From an uncultured Sulfitobacter sp. (GTDB taxonomy: Bacteria > Pseudomonadota > Alphaproteobacteria > Rhodobacterales > Rhodobacteraceae): a stretch of 64,000 bases of DNA. Positions 35,415-43,895 of the stretch are shown here, piece after piece. The notes under the pieces are model-generated. The model had not been told where the DNA came from, searched no databases, and worked only from the letters and a program-made list of their open reading frames with translations. A program made the translations under genes and the position numbers. Every line of letters begins with the position of its first letter. Positions within the stretch are counted from its first letter, which is position 1. The DNA is taken from positions 275,356-339,355 of the forward strand of contig NZ_CANMQD010000004.1 in NCBI RefSeq assembly GCF_947499945.1, read 5' to 3'.

Positions 35415-36308
35415 TTAAGCTACCGAAGCATCATAAATCTTCTTGATATTGGCCCCCAATGCCGCGTTGAATTCCGCATCTGACATCTTCACATTCAATC
35501 CTTCTGCCAACGCGCGGCTGAAGCTTGCGATCATCTTGTGGTTATGGCTCAGCAAATCGCAGGCCACATCGGTCGAATATCCGCCCGACAATGCCACAAC
35601 ACGCAAGACCCGCGGGTGATCGGCAGCTGCATCATATAGGCCAGCCTTGCTCGGGATTGTAAGCTTGAGAATAACATCAATATTCTCTGGCAACGCATTC
35701 AAATTGCTCATAATTTCAACGGCGAGCATGTCCTCAGCCTCCGCTTTGGTTGCACTCTCGATGTGCACCTCCGGCTCGACAATCGGGACCAGTCCAGCGG
35801 CAGCAACCTGACGGGCAATCTCGAACTGTTGGGCCACGACGCTAGCGATACCTTTTGCATTCGCCTCCAAAATCAAGGAGCGCTCTTTGGTTCCAAAGAT
35901 GCCCTTCTCGCTAGCTTTAGCCAAGAGCGCGTCAAGGTCAGGCATTGGCTTAAGCATCTGCACGCCATTCGCTTCATCGGCCAACCCCTTGTCAATCTTC
36001 AAGAAAGGCACAACACCGCGATCTTCCCAGAGTACTTGGGCCGTGGGCTTGCCGTTAATATCGCTGTCCATTGTCCGTTCGAACAGGATCGCGCCAAGCA
36101 CTTTGTCTGAAGTAAAATCATCAGCTAGAATGATACGACTACGCATGGCGTGCACGGCGGCGTACATCTCGTCATCCCCAGAATAGTCCGCAGGCTCTAC
36201 CCCGTATTGCGCCAAAGCTTTTGGTGTCGATCCTCCCGACTGGTCAAGGGCCGCGATAAAGCCTGATGCAGTTGCAATGCGGGTACGTTGTGCGTCTTTT
36301 TGGGCCAT
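35415..36308 (-). CDS. Fructose-bisphosphate aldolase class I
   Basis: 297-residue Schiff-base aldolase of the short bacterial class I type (Staphylococcus Fda-like), cleaving fructose 1,6-bisphosphate. Signatures are GFIAALDQSGGSTPKAL near 16-32, GVVPFLKIDKGL near 97 and the Schiff-base lysine in VILKLTIPSKAG near 210-222. The expected glutamates (VEPEVHI near 180) are present. Single gene with its own leader. Confidence 0.92.
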   Translation of the reverse strand: MAQKDAQRTRIATASGFIAALDQSGGSTPKALAQYGVEPADYSGDDEMYAAVHAMRSRIILADDFTSDKVLGAILFERTMDSDINGKPTAQVLWEDRGVVPFLKIDKGLADEANGVQMLKPMPDLDALLAKASEKGIFGTKERSLILEANAKGIASVVAQQFEIARQVAAAGLVPIVEPEVHIESATKAEAEDMLAVEIMSNLNALPENIDVILKLTIPSKAGLYDAAADHPRVLRVVALSGGYSTDVACDLLSHNHKMIASFSRALAEGLNVKMSDAEFNAALGANIKKIYDASVA

Positions 36309-36389
36309 GAATAGTGCCTTTTGTGCTGATATCTTCGTTTATGCTGTTCTAAAGCCTATATCGCATCAGTACCAGACGCTTTGGCGTTG

Positions 36390-37742
36390 TTAGCGCTCGC
36401 GGCGGGTGAACGTGAGGCGAATACCGTATTTTGCCCGCACGGTCAGATGGGCAACAGGGACCGGATCAGGCCCAACATCCACATGGTAATCCCGCAAAAT
36501 GCGGCTGAGGATCAGCGGCCCTTCTATCATTGCAAATCCTGCACCGGGGCACACACGCGCACCTGCACTAAATGGAATGAACGCCTCACGCTGACAAGAT
36601 TTGCCGTTCTCGGTATGCCAGCGCGCAGGATCAAACCCGTCAGGATTATCCCAAAGGCGGTTGTGACGGTGCAGATGCCATGGGCTTATCACTATTTGCG
36701 ATCTTTTGCGCACAGTGCGCTCCCGCATTACCTCAGGACAGGCCGCCTCGCGCACCATCATCGGCACAGGCGGATAAAGCCGAAGCGTCTCTCGAAACAC
36801 ATCCCGACTGAGCCGCAGCTTGCTCATCACCCTGAAATCACACATGTTCAAAACCTGCGCCTCGACCGCCAGCTTCTCCTGCCACTCGGGATAAAGCGCC
36901 ATTAGGTAGAGCGTCCAAGCCAACGTTGACGCACTGGTCTCGTGCCCCGCTAGGAAGAAGATTGCCACCTGATCAACCATCTCCTCGGTGCTAAACGTCT
37001 CGCCCGTCACGGGGTCTGCTGTGGTCATAATTTTGGTGGCAAGATCGTCAGGCGCTGTTCCTGCCGCAATTTCGTCCGCCCGCGTTTGCGTGAGCTGTCG
37101 GATCAGTCCGCGTATGCGTGCCGCACTGGCGCGCGTATCACTGCCAAAGAGCCGTGGTATCCAACGCGGCATCGGTATCAATGCTGCAAGGTTCAGGATC
37201 GGCTGACTGCGTTGATAAATACGAAACGCGTCAAAAGTTTCCTGTGCCAGATGATGCTCAATGGGCAGCGAAAACAGCGTGCGAAAAATAACATCGGCGG
37301 CGACATGACTGGTCTCGGGCTCAATATCGATCTCGCGGTCCGTCATCGTTCCAAGGCGCGCTGCAGCGGCCTCAGATGCGGCCCACATGGCAGGAAATGT
37401 CTCACGCAGACGGCCCCCTTCAAAGGCGGGATCAATGATACGGCGCTGGCGCTTCCACGTCTCACCATTGGTCACAAAAACCGAATTACCCAAGAGCGGG
37501 CGCAGCCCTTCGTTCACCCGCGTGGATTTGGGAAAATCATCGGGCCGCTCTTTGAGGACACGCTTGATCAGCTCGGGTTGGTTAATCAGATAGCTGCGAA
37601 AAAATGGCGTGCGGAACTCTGCCATCCATGCGCGATACAACTTGGCAGGTTGGGCCGAGAGAATATCCGCTCGAAAGAGCTTTCCGTATTGCCACAGCGA
37701 CACTTTGTCAGCGCGCGCAGCAGGTTTGGGAGGCAGTCTCAT
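36390..37742 (-). CDS. Cytochrome P450
   Basis: 450-residue heme monooxygenase. The I-helix oxygen-binding motif AGHETSAST is near 260-268, the ExxR motif in FRETLRLYP near 317 and the heme-cysteine loop FSAGARVCPG near 390-400. The substrate is not evident; the general look is of bacterial CYP families that oxidise fatty or terpenoid substrates. The start overlaps the end of the upstream hydrolase-like gene by 4 nt, so the two form a unit. Confidence 0.92.
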   Translation of the reverse strand: MRLPPKPAARADKVSLWQYGKLFRADILSAQPAKLYRAWMAEFRTPFFRSYLINQPELIKRVLKERPDDFPKSTRVNEGLRPLLGNSVFVTNGETWKRQRRIIDPAFEGGRLRETFPAMWAASEAAAARLGTMTDREIDIEPETSHVAADVIFRTLFSLPIEHHLAQETFDAFRIYQRSQPILNLAALIPMPRWIPRLFGSDTRASAARIRGLIRQLTQTRADEIAAGTAPDDLATKIMTTADPVTGETFSTEEMVDQVAIFFLAGHETSASTLAWTLYLMALYPEWQEKLAVEAQVLNMCDFRVMSKLRLSRDVFRETLRLYPPVPMMVREAACPEVMRERTVRKRSQIVISPWHLHRHNRLWDNPDGFDPARWHTENGKSCQREAFIPFSAGARVCPGAGFAMIEGPLILSRILRDYHVDVGPDPVPVAHLTVRAKYGIRLTFTRRER

Positions 37743-39025
37743 AGTGCCATATTCGTAAATTTGTTCACTGGCGTCTCAATGCGCGATTTGGAAGGCGGGC
37801 GATCACGGTAACGCGCGGCAAGGGTCATCGGCCCTGCCGTAATCTGGAAATAATCATAATCGCGCGGCGCATCGAAAGCGCACATATATTGAAAATGTAG
37901 GCGAAAGAACCTCCAGCGCAGCGCCTTCCACCGTGCTGGGCTGAGCGATTGCGTGAATGCTGCCGAAAAGACCAAGGGCCAGCGTTTGCCTGGTGGTGCC
38001 ACGCCGCTTACCGCAACAGGGTCACAAAGCGCAAAGGCACAGCCGTCACCGGGTGCTGTCACATCAACCCAAGTCAACGCATCCTGCACGCTCAGATAGG
38101 CCAGATCAGCGCGCAACCGGTGCGCATTTTTTAGAAACGACACCATCGGCACCACCTGCCCCAAGCTCAAAAATGCCAAGGCAAGCCCACCTGATGGCAC
38201 ACGTCCCGCACGGATCAGATCAGCCAGCACAGAAATGCCAAGATGCGCACCCGATGAATGGCCCACAACAAGAACCTCATCCACATCTGAGGCCAAGGCC
38301 TCCGCTATGGCATCGCCGAACTCAGACATCCGCGCCTCAAGCGCGGGCGTGTTCGCCCCCAGTGTTGCGGCGCCAAAGGCGTAGTCATGCATAAGGTAAT
38401 AGGCAAAAAACTTGCCGTCTTTCTTTTTGAACCACCGCAAGGCCCATACCGCTGTCGCCGCCCACACAAACAGTTTGACCACCTCCAACGCAGGCGCAGA
38501 GTTCGGCCCCAAAACGTAAGGAAGAAGGTCAAGCGACCCTGAAACCAGACGGCCTGCGACGATTGCCAGCACCAATTGAAGCACAAGCAAAAAGACAGGA
38601 TAGAGCGCGGCCAACACTGGCCCTTTGCGCAGCCGCATTAAACGCCATAGTGCGCCAGACCCGATGTAGACCCAAGCCGTGCGCACAAGTTGCAAGTAGG
38701 TCGCGGGAATAGAGGTATCCATGCTCTCGCGCACAATGTCGGACCAGACCAGTACATCCACAGAAGCATCCACATCCGCCCCGTCTATCAAGCCTTTGAC
38801 ATCCCAACCATAGCGTGTGCCACCCTGCCGTCCCGTCAGAGATATCCCATAGCCAGAAATCTCGGCCTGTTTAGCAGATTCAGTGCGATACAGCTCACGG
38901 TATCGACGCGGATGAATCGGATCGTAGCCCGGAATATAGAACACGGCCCGCTTGGTAACGGGCTTGTCCAGAATATGCGCGGGGGCTGCCATGGGTCTGC
39001 TGCGGGCCTCATCTTGGTTCGGCAT
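37739..39025 (-). CDS. Membrane-associated alpha/beta-hydrolase-like protein
   Basis: 428-residue protein. The start AVFYIPGYDP (28-37) and the nucleophile elbow VGHSSGAHLG (near 255) suggest an alpha/beta hydrolase. Two or three hydrophobic segments (about 130-165 and 180-200) separate the two parts. It is translationally coupled to the downstream P450. Possibly it processes a hydrophobic ester or lipid made or used by the P450; that is inference. No known family name can be given with confidence. Confidence 0.7.
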   Translation of the reverse strand: MPNQDEARSRPMAAPAHILDKPVTKRAVFYIPGYDPIHPRRYRELYRTESAKQAEISGYGISLTGRQGGTRYGWDVKGLIDGADVDASVDVLVWSDIVRESMDTSIPATYLQLVRTAWVYIGSGALWRLMRLRKGPVLAALYPVFLLVLQLVLAIVAGRLVSGSLDLLPYVLGPNSAPALEVVKLFVWAATAVWALRWFKKKDGKFFAYYLMHDYAFGAATLGANTPALEARMSEFGDAIAEALASDVDEVLVVGHSSGAHLGISVLADLIRAGRVPSGGLALAFLSLGQVVPMVSFLKNAHRLRADLAYLSVQDALTWVDVTAPGDGCAFALCDPVAVSGVAPPGKRWPLVFSAAFTQSLSPARWKALRWRFFRLHFQYMCAFDAPRDYDYFQITAGPMTLAARYRDRPPSKSRIETPVNKFTNMAL

Positions 39026-39064
39026 ATGCTAGCGCGGCTTTTCGGCCAAAGTAAGGCTTTTGCC

Positions 39065-39817
39065 TTAACCAAGGCTTCCCAAAGCTGGAAAGGTCTCAAG
39101 CAGCCAGAAGCTGAAGGTGGAAAACGCCCCTGTGAGCATGGCAACACCAACGATTAGCAAAAGGACACCCATGCAGCGCTCAATCAAGGTCATATGCTTT
39201 TTGAGCTTGTTCATCACGCCAACTGCACGAGTCATAAACATCGCCGCCAGCAGGAAAGGAATACCCAAACCCAAGGCGTAGATGCCCAAAAGCAGCGTGC
39301 CCCGTGTGACCGAAGCCTCGGAGGCGGCCAGAGATAGGATCGCCCCCAGCTGTGGCCCGATACAGGGCGTCCAACCGAAAGCAAAGGCCAGCCCCAACAC
39401 GTAAGCGCCAAAGCTTGAGCCGCCTTTGTCGCCCGCATCCATCCGCGCCTCACGGTCGAGGAAGGAAATGCGATAAATGCCAAGGAAGTGGATGCCGAAG
39501 ATGATTACCACAATCCCGGAAATCTGGCTGAACAGGATCTGGTTTTGCAAGAAAAATGCCCCAAAGGCCGAGGCAGTGAAGCCGAGGATCAGAAAAACCG
39601 TGCTGAGGCCCATCACAAAGAACAAGGCCGCGATGATGGCACGCCTGCGTGCAGATCGCTCGGACCCCATATCATTGAGGCTCACCCCGCTCATATAGGC
39701 AAGATAGGGCGGCACAATCGGCAACACACAAGGCGACAAAAAGCTCACGATTCCCGCCAACAAGGCGATGGTCATGGCAGGCAGTAGACTTGCGTCAATG
39801 ATTTCGATTCCAAACAT
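39065..39817 (-). CDS. ccdA: CcdA-type cytochrome c biogenesis / thiol transporter
   Basis: 250-residue membrane protein of the CcdA family with six helices. The redox cysteines are in FLSPCVLPIVPP (near 30) and GWTPCIGPQLG (near 148). It supplies reductant to periplasmic apocytochrome c and thioredoxin-like proteins. It is a paralogue of SoxV (9624-10364) and is probably the housekeeping copy. It diverges from tusA. Confidence 0.9.
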   Translation of the reverse strand: MFGIEIIDASLLPAMTIALLAGIVSFLSPCVLPIVPPYLAYMSGVSLNDMGSERSARRRAIIAALFFVMGLSTVFLILGFTASAFGAFFLQNQILFSQISGIVVIIFGIHFLGIYRISFLDREARMDAGDKGGSSFGAYVLGLAFAFGWTPCIGPQLGAILSLAASEASVTRGTLLLGIYALGLGIPFLLAAMFMTRAVGVMNKLKKHMTLIERCMGVLLLIVGVAMLTGAFSTFSFWLLETFPALGSLG

Positions 39818-39910
39818 GAGCTACAGCTATACCGATCGCTGCACCGCGTCACCTGCCACAGTGTCACAAGGTTGTGGACAGAGTGTAACATGCGGCCTAC
39901 ATCGCGCAGT

Positions 39911-40135
39911 ATGATACATGAACTTGATGCCACAGGGCTGCTCTGCCCCCTTCCCGTTCTAAAAGCGCGCAAACGCCTGATGGCCATCACCGTGGGTGAC
40001 CAGCTGCGCATGCGCGCCGATGATCCTGCCGCCGTGATCGATGTGCCGCATTTCTGTGCGGAGTCTGGTCATAAGCTGATCGAGAGCACGCAGGACGGTG
40101 ATGTACAAATCTATCTGATCGAAAAATCGGGTTGA
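39911..40135 (+). CDS. TusA-family sulfur carrier
   Basis: 74-residue protein with the TusA/SirA fold and conserved motif LLCPLPVLKARKRL; the carrier cysteine is C12. It relays persulfide sulfur, for example to tRNA thiolation or molybdenum-cofactor routes. ATG 39911 is the family-like start. It is convergent with rne, sharing a bidirectional terminator, and divergent from a CcdA gene. Confidence 0.88.
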   Translation: MIHELDATGLLCPLPVLKARKRLMAITVGDQLRMRADDPAAVIDVPHFCAESGHKLIESTQDGDVQIYLIEKSG

Positions 40136-40153
40136 AATTTGGACACCCAAAGC

Positions 40154-40183
40154 AAAAAGGCAGACCCGAAGGCCTGCCTTTTT
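40154..40183. terminator. Bidirectional terminator between tusA and rne
   Basis: A 10-bp perfect stem (AAAAAGGCAG with CTGCCTTTTT) with a 10-nt loop between convergent genes. Flanking A and T runs make it work on both strands. Confidence 0.9.
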
Positions 40184-40202
40184 ATGTTTCATCACTTAAA
40201 GA

Positions 40203-42938
40203 TTAGCGGCCCAGTGACCACCACCCCTTGCGACGTGGTTTAGCTGGCTCTTCTTCTTTTGCCACCTCGGGCTCCAGCTTGGGAGCAGCTTCGACAGCCG
40301 GTTCCGGGACGACTTCGGCTTTTGCAACAGGTTCAGGTGCTGGCGCTGCTGTCGCAACAGGCTCTGGTGCTGTTTCTGCAACAGGTGCAGCAACTGCTTC
40401 AGCTTCGGCAACGGGCACTACCTTTGGCTTGCGCGGTGCGCGGGTACGCTTCGGCTTTGGCTTTTCTTCCGCTACAGGTGCTTGCTCCGCAGCAGGCGTT
40501 TCTGCTACCGCATCAGCCTCGGCAGCAGGTGCTGCTTTTGGCTTGCGCGGTGCACGTGTGCGCTTGGGCTTCGGCTTCTCTTCCGGCGTAGCAGTTTGCT
40601 CGCCAGATGTCTCCGCGTCGGGCGCAGCAACAGCCTCTACAGAGGCACCGGCCTCTGCCACAGCCTCTTTGGGCTTACGGCTCCGTGAGCGGCTGCGAGG
40701 CTTCGGTTTCTTCTCTTCACCCTCGGCAACTGAGGCGTCAACGTCAGAAGCATCCTGTGCAACCACATCTGTTTTGCCTTCACCCGCGCCGTCTTCATCA
40801 GACTGGTTCTCGTCTGACGACTGGTTCTCGTCCTGCTCGGAGCGGCCACCACGGCTGCGACGACGACGACGACGTTTGCGCTTGGGCTTGGCTTCCCCGT
40901 CCTCACCCTGCTCTGTGGTTTGAGCAGTATCAGGCGTGCTTGTTGCGGCCTCGTCCTCTGCCAGAGCTGCGGCTTCGGCAGCTTCCGCTTCGGCTGCGTC
41001 AGCTTCGTCGATCTTATCCATCAAAGAGGTATCAACCGACACGATGTGCGATGATTGCTGAACCACACGTGTCGCCGTCTTGAACTTCTCCATAGAGAAA
41101 TCAGGGCTGACCAGATGCGGGTCCCCTTCGATCCGTACGCTCAAGCCATACCGCACTTCGATATTGGCGATATGCTCACGCTTTTGGTTCATCAGGAAGT
41201 TGGCAATGCCCACAGGGGCCTTGATCAACACTTCGCGGGAGCGGCGGCGCGTGCCTTCTTCCTCAATCGTGCGCAGGATCGACAAAGCTAGGTTATCGTC
41301 CGAACGGATAAGGCCCGTGCCATGACAGGCATGACAAGGCTGTGTCGTTGCCTCAATCATACCGGGGCGCAAACGCTGGCGCGACATCTCCATCAGGCCA
41401 AATCCGGAGATGCGGCCAATTTGGATCCGCGCGCGATCTGTCTTGAGCTTGTCTTTGATCAGCTTCTCGACGGAGGCGTTGTTGCGGCGCTCGTCCATGT
41501 CGATAAAGTCGATGACGATTAAGCCTGCAAGGTCACGCAAGCGCAGCTGGCGTGCTACTTCGGCGGCAGCTTCAAGGTTAGTTTTGAGCGCGGTCTGCTC
41601 AATACTACCTTCTTTGGTTGCACGGCCGGAGTTCACGTCAACCGCGACCAAAGCTTCGGTCGTGTCGATTACGATATACCCGCCAGAGGGCAGCTGAACC
41701 GTTGGATTGAACATTCCCGCCAAGTAGGCCTCAACCTGATAGCGTGCAAAGAGCGGCAGGTTTTCCTCATAGCGCTTTACGTTTTTCGCGTGGGACGGCA
41801 TGATCATTTTCATGAAGTCCTTTGCGATGCGGTAGCCGCGCTCTCCTTCCACAAACACCTCGTCGATATCGCGGTTATAAAGGTCGCGGATCGAGCGTTT
41901 GATTAAGTCGCCTTCTTCGTAGATCTTAGCAGGTGCGATGGACTTGAGGGTCAGCTCGCGGATTTGCTCCCACATGCGTTGCAGGTACTCATAGTCGCGC
42001 TTGATTTCGGCTTTTGTGCGCTTGGCACCCGCCGTGCGTACGATGAGGCCCGCACCCTGTGGCACTTCAATCTCTTGCGCGATCTCTTTGAGCTTCTTGC
42101 GGTCCGGTGCGTTTGTGATCTTGCGGGAGATACCACCACCGCGCGCCGTGTTGGGCATCAGGACGCAGTAGCGACCCGCCAGCGAGAGGTATGTCGTGAG
42201 AGCAGCACCCTTGTTCCCGCGCTCTTCCTTGACGACCTGGACCAGCAGGATTTGACGGACTTTGATAACTTCCTGAATCTTGTAACGACGTGCACGCGGT
42301 TTGCGCACGGGGCGGATATCTTCGCTGTCGTCCTCATCGGCAACAGATTCAATGTCGTCGTCTTTCTCGGAAGCCGACGCTTTGTCGTCCTCCTCATCGT
42401 CACTATCAGAATCGTCAGACTCTTCCGGTGTCTCTACGGGCGTCTCTTTTACCCGCTCCATTGGTGAGGAAGCCTCATCTTCCGAGACTTCAACTTCGTC
42501 GTCCCCGTCCAGATCGACAGTTTCCATGCCCTCAATCTCGGTTGATGTCTTTGCATCATCCGTGACGGCATCCTCGGCCTTGGGTTTGCGCGAACGAGAA
42601 CGGCGCTTTGGCTTCTCGTCTTCGTCATCCTTGGCGGCCTGCGCTTCGGCATAGGCACGCTCCTCGGCCAGCAGCGCCTCACGGTCCGCGACAGGGATCT
42701 GATAATAATCAGGGTGAATTTCAGAGAACGCGAGGAAGCCATGGCGATTCCCGCCATAGTCCACGAAGGCCGCCTGCAGCGACGGCTCAACGCGCGTCAC
42801 TTTTGCAAGGTATATGTTACCAGCTAGCTGGCGGCGGTTTTCAGATTCGAAATCGAATTCTTCGACTTTGTTTCCATCAACCACAACAACGCGGGTCTCT
42901 TCCGCGTGGGTGGCATCGATAAGCATCTTTTTAGGCAT
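40203..42938 (-). CDS. rne: Ribonuclease E
   Basis: 911-residue endonuclease and degradosome scaffold. The N-terminal catalytic half has the S1 domain, interrupted by an acidic insert (about 100-215) as in alphaproteobacteria. The DNase-like site (FIDMDERRNN) and the zinc-link PCHACHGTG (about 575) follow. The C-terminal half is low-complexity: basic arginine-rich patches and Ala/Glu/Pro-rich runs containing a repeated KPKRTRAPRKPK block. The tip RRKGWWSLGR may be a partner-binding motif. ATG 42938 is used; a GTG five codons earlier is possible. Confidence 0.93.
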   Translation of the reverse strand: MPKKMLIDATHAEETRVVVVDGNKVEEFDFESENRRQLAGNIYLAKVTRVEPSLQAAFVDYGGNRHGFLAFSEIHPDYYQIPVADREALLAEERAYAEAQAAKDDEDEKPKRRSRSRKPKAEDAVTDDAKTSTEIEGMETVDLDGDDEVEVSEDEASSPMERVKETPVETPEESDDSDSDDEEDDKASASEKDDDIESVADEDDSEDIRPVRKPRARRYKIQEVIKVRQILLVQVVKEERGNKGAALTTYLSLAGRYCVLMPNTARGGGISRKITNAPDRKKLKEIAQEIEVPQGAGLIVRTAGAKRTKAEIKRDYEYLQRMWEQIRELTLKSIAPAKIYEEGDLIKRSIRDLYNRDIDEVFVEGERGYRIAKDFMKMIMPSHAKNVKRYEENLPLFARYQVEAYLAGMFNPTVQLPSGGYIVIDTTEALVAVDVNSGRATKEGSIEQTALKTNLEAAAEVARQLRLRDLAGLIVIDFIDMDERRNNASVEKLIKDKLKTDRARIQIGRISGFGLMEMSRQRLRPGMIEATTQPCHACHGTGLIRSDDNLALSILRTIEEEGTRRRSREVLIKAPVGIANFLMNQKREHIANIEVRYGLSVRIEGDPHLVSPDFSMEKFKTATRVVQQSSHIVSVDTSLMDKIDEADAAEAEAAEAAALAEDEAATSTPDTAQTTEQGEDGEAKPKRKRRRRRRSRGGRSEQDENQSSDENQSDEDGAGEGKTDVVAQDASDVDASVAEGEEKKPKPRSRSRSRKPKEAVAEAGASVEAVAAPDAETSGEQTATPEEKPKPKRTRAPRKPKAAPAAEADAVAETPAAEQAPVAEEKPKPKRTRAPRKPKVVPVAEAEAVAAPVAETAPEPVATAAPAPEPVAKAEVVPEPAVEAAPKLEPEVAKEEEPAKPRRKGWWSLGR

Positions 42939-43070
42939 TTTACTCTTTTGCACAGGCGCGAACGTGGCGGCCTCCCGGGGGGTGCCGAACGGTGCGATAT
43001 GTGTCTTGTCAGGGCGATTGGTGACGGCACAGCGGTGAGCTGGCCCTGAGGGCCGCTCCCGATACTGTAT

Positions 43071-43205
43071 TCAGCTCTTGCGCGCGTCATCGCGGTTCTT
43101 CTCCGATGCGGGACCCATACCCTGCTTAAGCAAGGCATGCCGCGCATCCATTAAAAACTGTGTCATCTCGGGCGCTTGACCCTCAATATCCAGCAGCGTC
43201 TGCAT
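43071..43205 (-). CDS. Possible small protein upstream of rne
   Basis: A 44-codon frame begins ATG 43205 (MQTLLDIEGQAPEM) with GGAAA about 8 nt before it, and continues DARHALLKQGMGPASEKN. Composition and codon use look protein-like. It is on the rne strand, 132 nt upstream of rne. I do not recognise the family; it could also be a chance frame in the rne leader. GTG 43220 is an alternative start. Confidence 0.35.
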   Translation of the reverse strand: MQTLLDIEGQAPEMTQFLMDARHALLKQGMGPASEKNRDDARKS

Positions 43206-43514
43206 TGCCGTTTCCGGCACGATCGGTCTGTTGCACGTCGGCGTATGCCTGCAGCAACAGCGAAACTCATATCTGGGCCACAACCATTGCGTGTAACGCG
43301 TAAGCGGCCCGTACTCCTAAATAAGAGCACGCAGCGACCAAACACAATGGGCAATCACATCAAATCCCTGCAAATCGAATGAAGGTGATAATTCAATTGG
43401 CATTTGTCTCTTTAAACTTCAGCACAAGTTATTGCTGTCGACCCCGTTTGCGCATACAGTCGCCCGCAACAATAAAGGTGTTTATGCGCCTATTGGTGTA
43501 CTTTAGGAGACAAT
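43206..43514. other. Intergenic region without recognisable genes
   Basis: This stretch between the rne-side genes and the lipoprotein holds no credible reading frame or tRNA. AT-rich segments at about 43380-43440 and 43470-43505 are likely promoters for the plus-strand lipoprotein. AGGAGA (43506-43511) is its ribosome site. Confidence 0.5.
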
Positions 43515-43814
43515 ATGCGATATTTTACGCGCCCTGCCCTGATCCTTTGCATGGCAACTATGGCTTTGACTGCTTGCGATCCGGCAGAATTCGATTCCGA
43601 TCCTGATGTACGCCGTGATGCGCGCGCAAATCGCAAATGTGTGATCGCTGTTAAGGCACAGACAAAAGACGAGGCCTCACAACTCAATACCACATTACCA
43701 ATTGTCGAAGTAAACCAGTACATCGTCGATGCCCCAACCCTGCAAGAACGCTGGATGTGCCGCACCGATGACGCAGGTGAGCCAACACAGCTTTACCGCC
43801 TCGGTAAAGGCTGA
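43515..43814 (+). CDS. Small lipoprotein
   Basis: 99-residue protein with a lipoprotein signal (lipobox LTAC, Cys near 21). The mature part is hydrophilic with two further cysteines (CVIAVK and MCRTDD) that could form a disulfide. Good Shine-Dalgarno AGGAGA. No family recognised; exported to the envelope. Confidence 0.72.
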   Translation: MRYFTRPALILCMATMALTACDPAEFDSDPDVRRDARANRKCVIAVKAQTKDEASQLNTTLPIVEVNQYIVDAPTLQERWMCRTDDAGEPTQLYRLGKG

Positions 43815-43841
43815 AACGTCTTCACAAAGACGGACATAGAG

Positions 43842-43872
43842 AAGGGGCACATCACATGGTGCGCCCCTTTTT
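43842..43872 (+). terminator. Terminator after lipoprotein gene
   Basis: AAGGGGC and GCCCCTTTTT form a stem of 5-7 bp with an inner CAC/GTG pairing, followed on the plus strand by a T-run. It lies between the convergent lipoprotein and dctD genes and can serve both. Confidence 0.75.
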
Positions 43873-43895
43873 CAATTCCAAAGGCCTCGATCACC

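Noticed and set aside
40420..40590. CRISPR-like spaced repeat
   Set aside because: Only two imperfect copies inside the RNase E coding sequence, in frame; a protein repeat.
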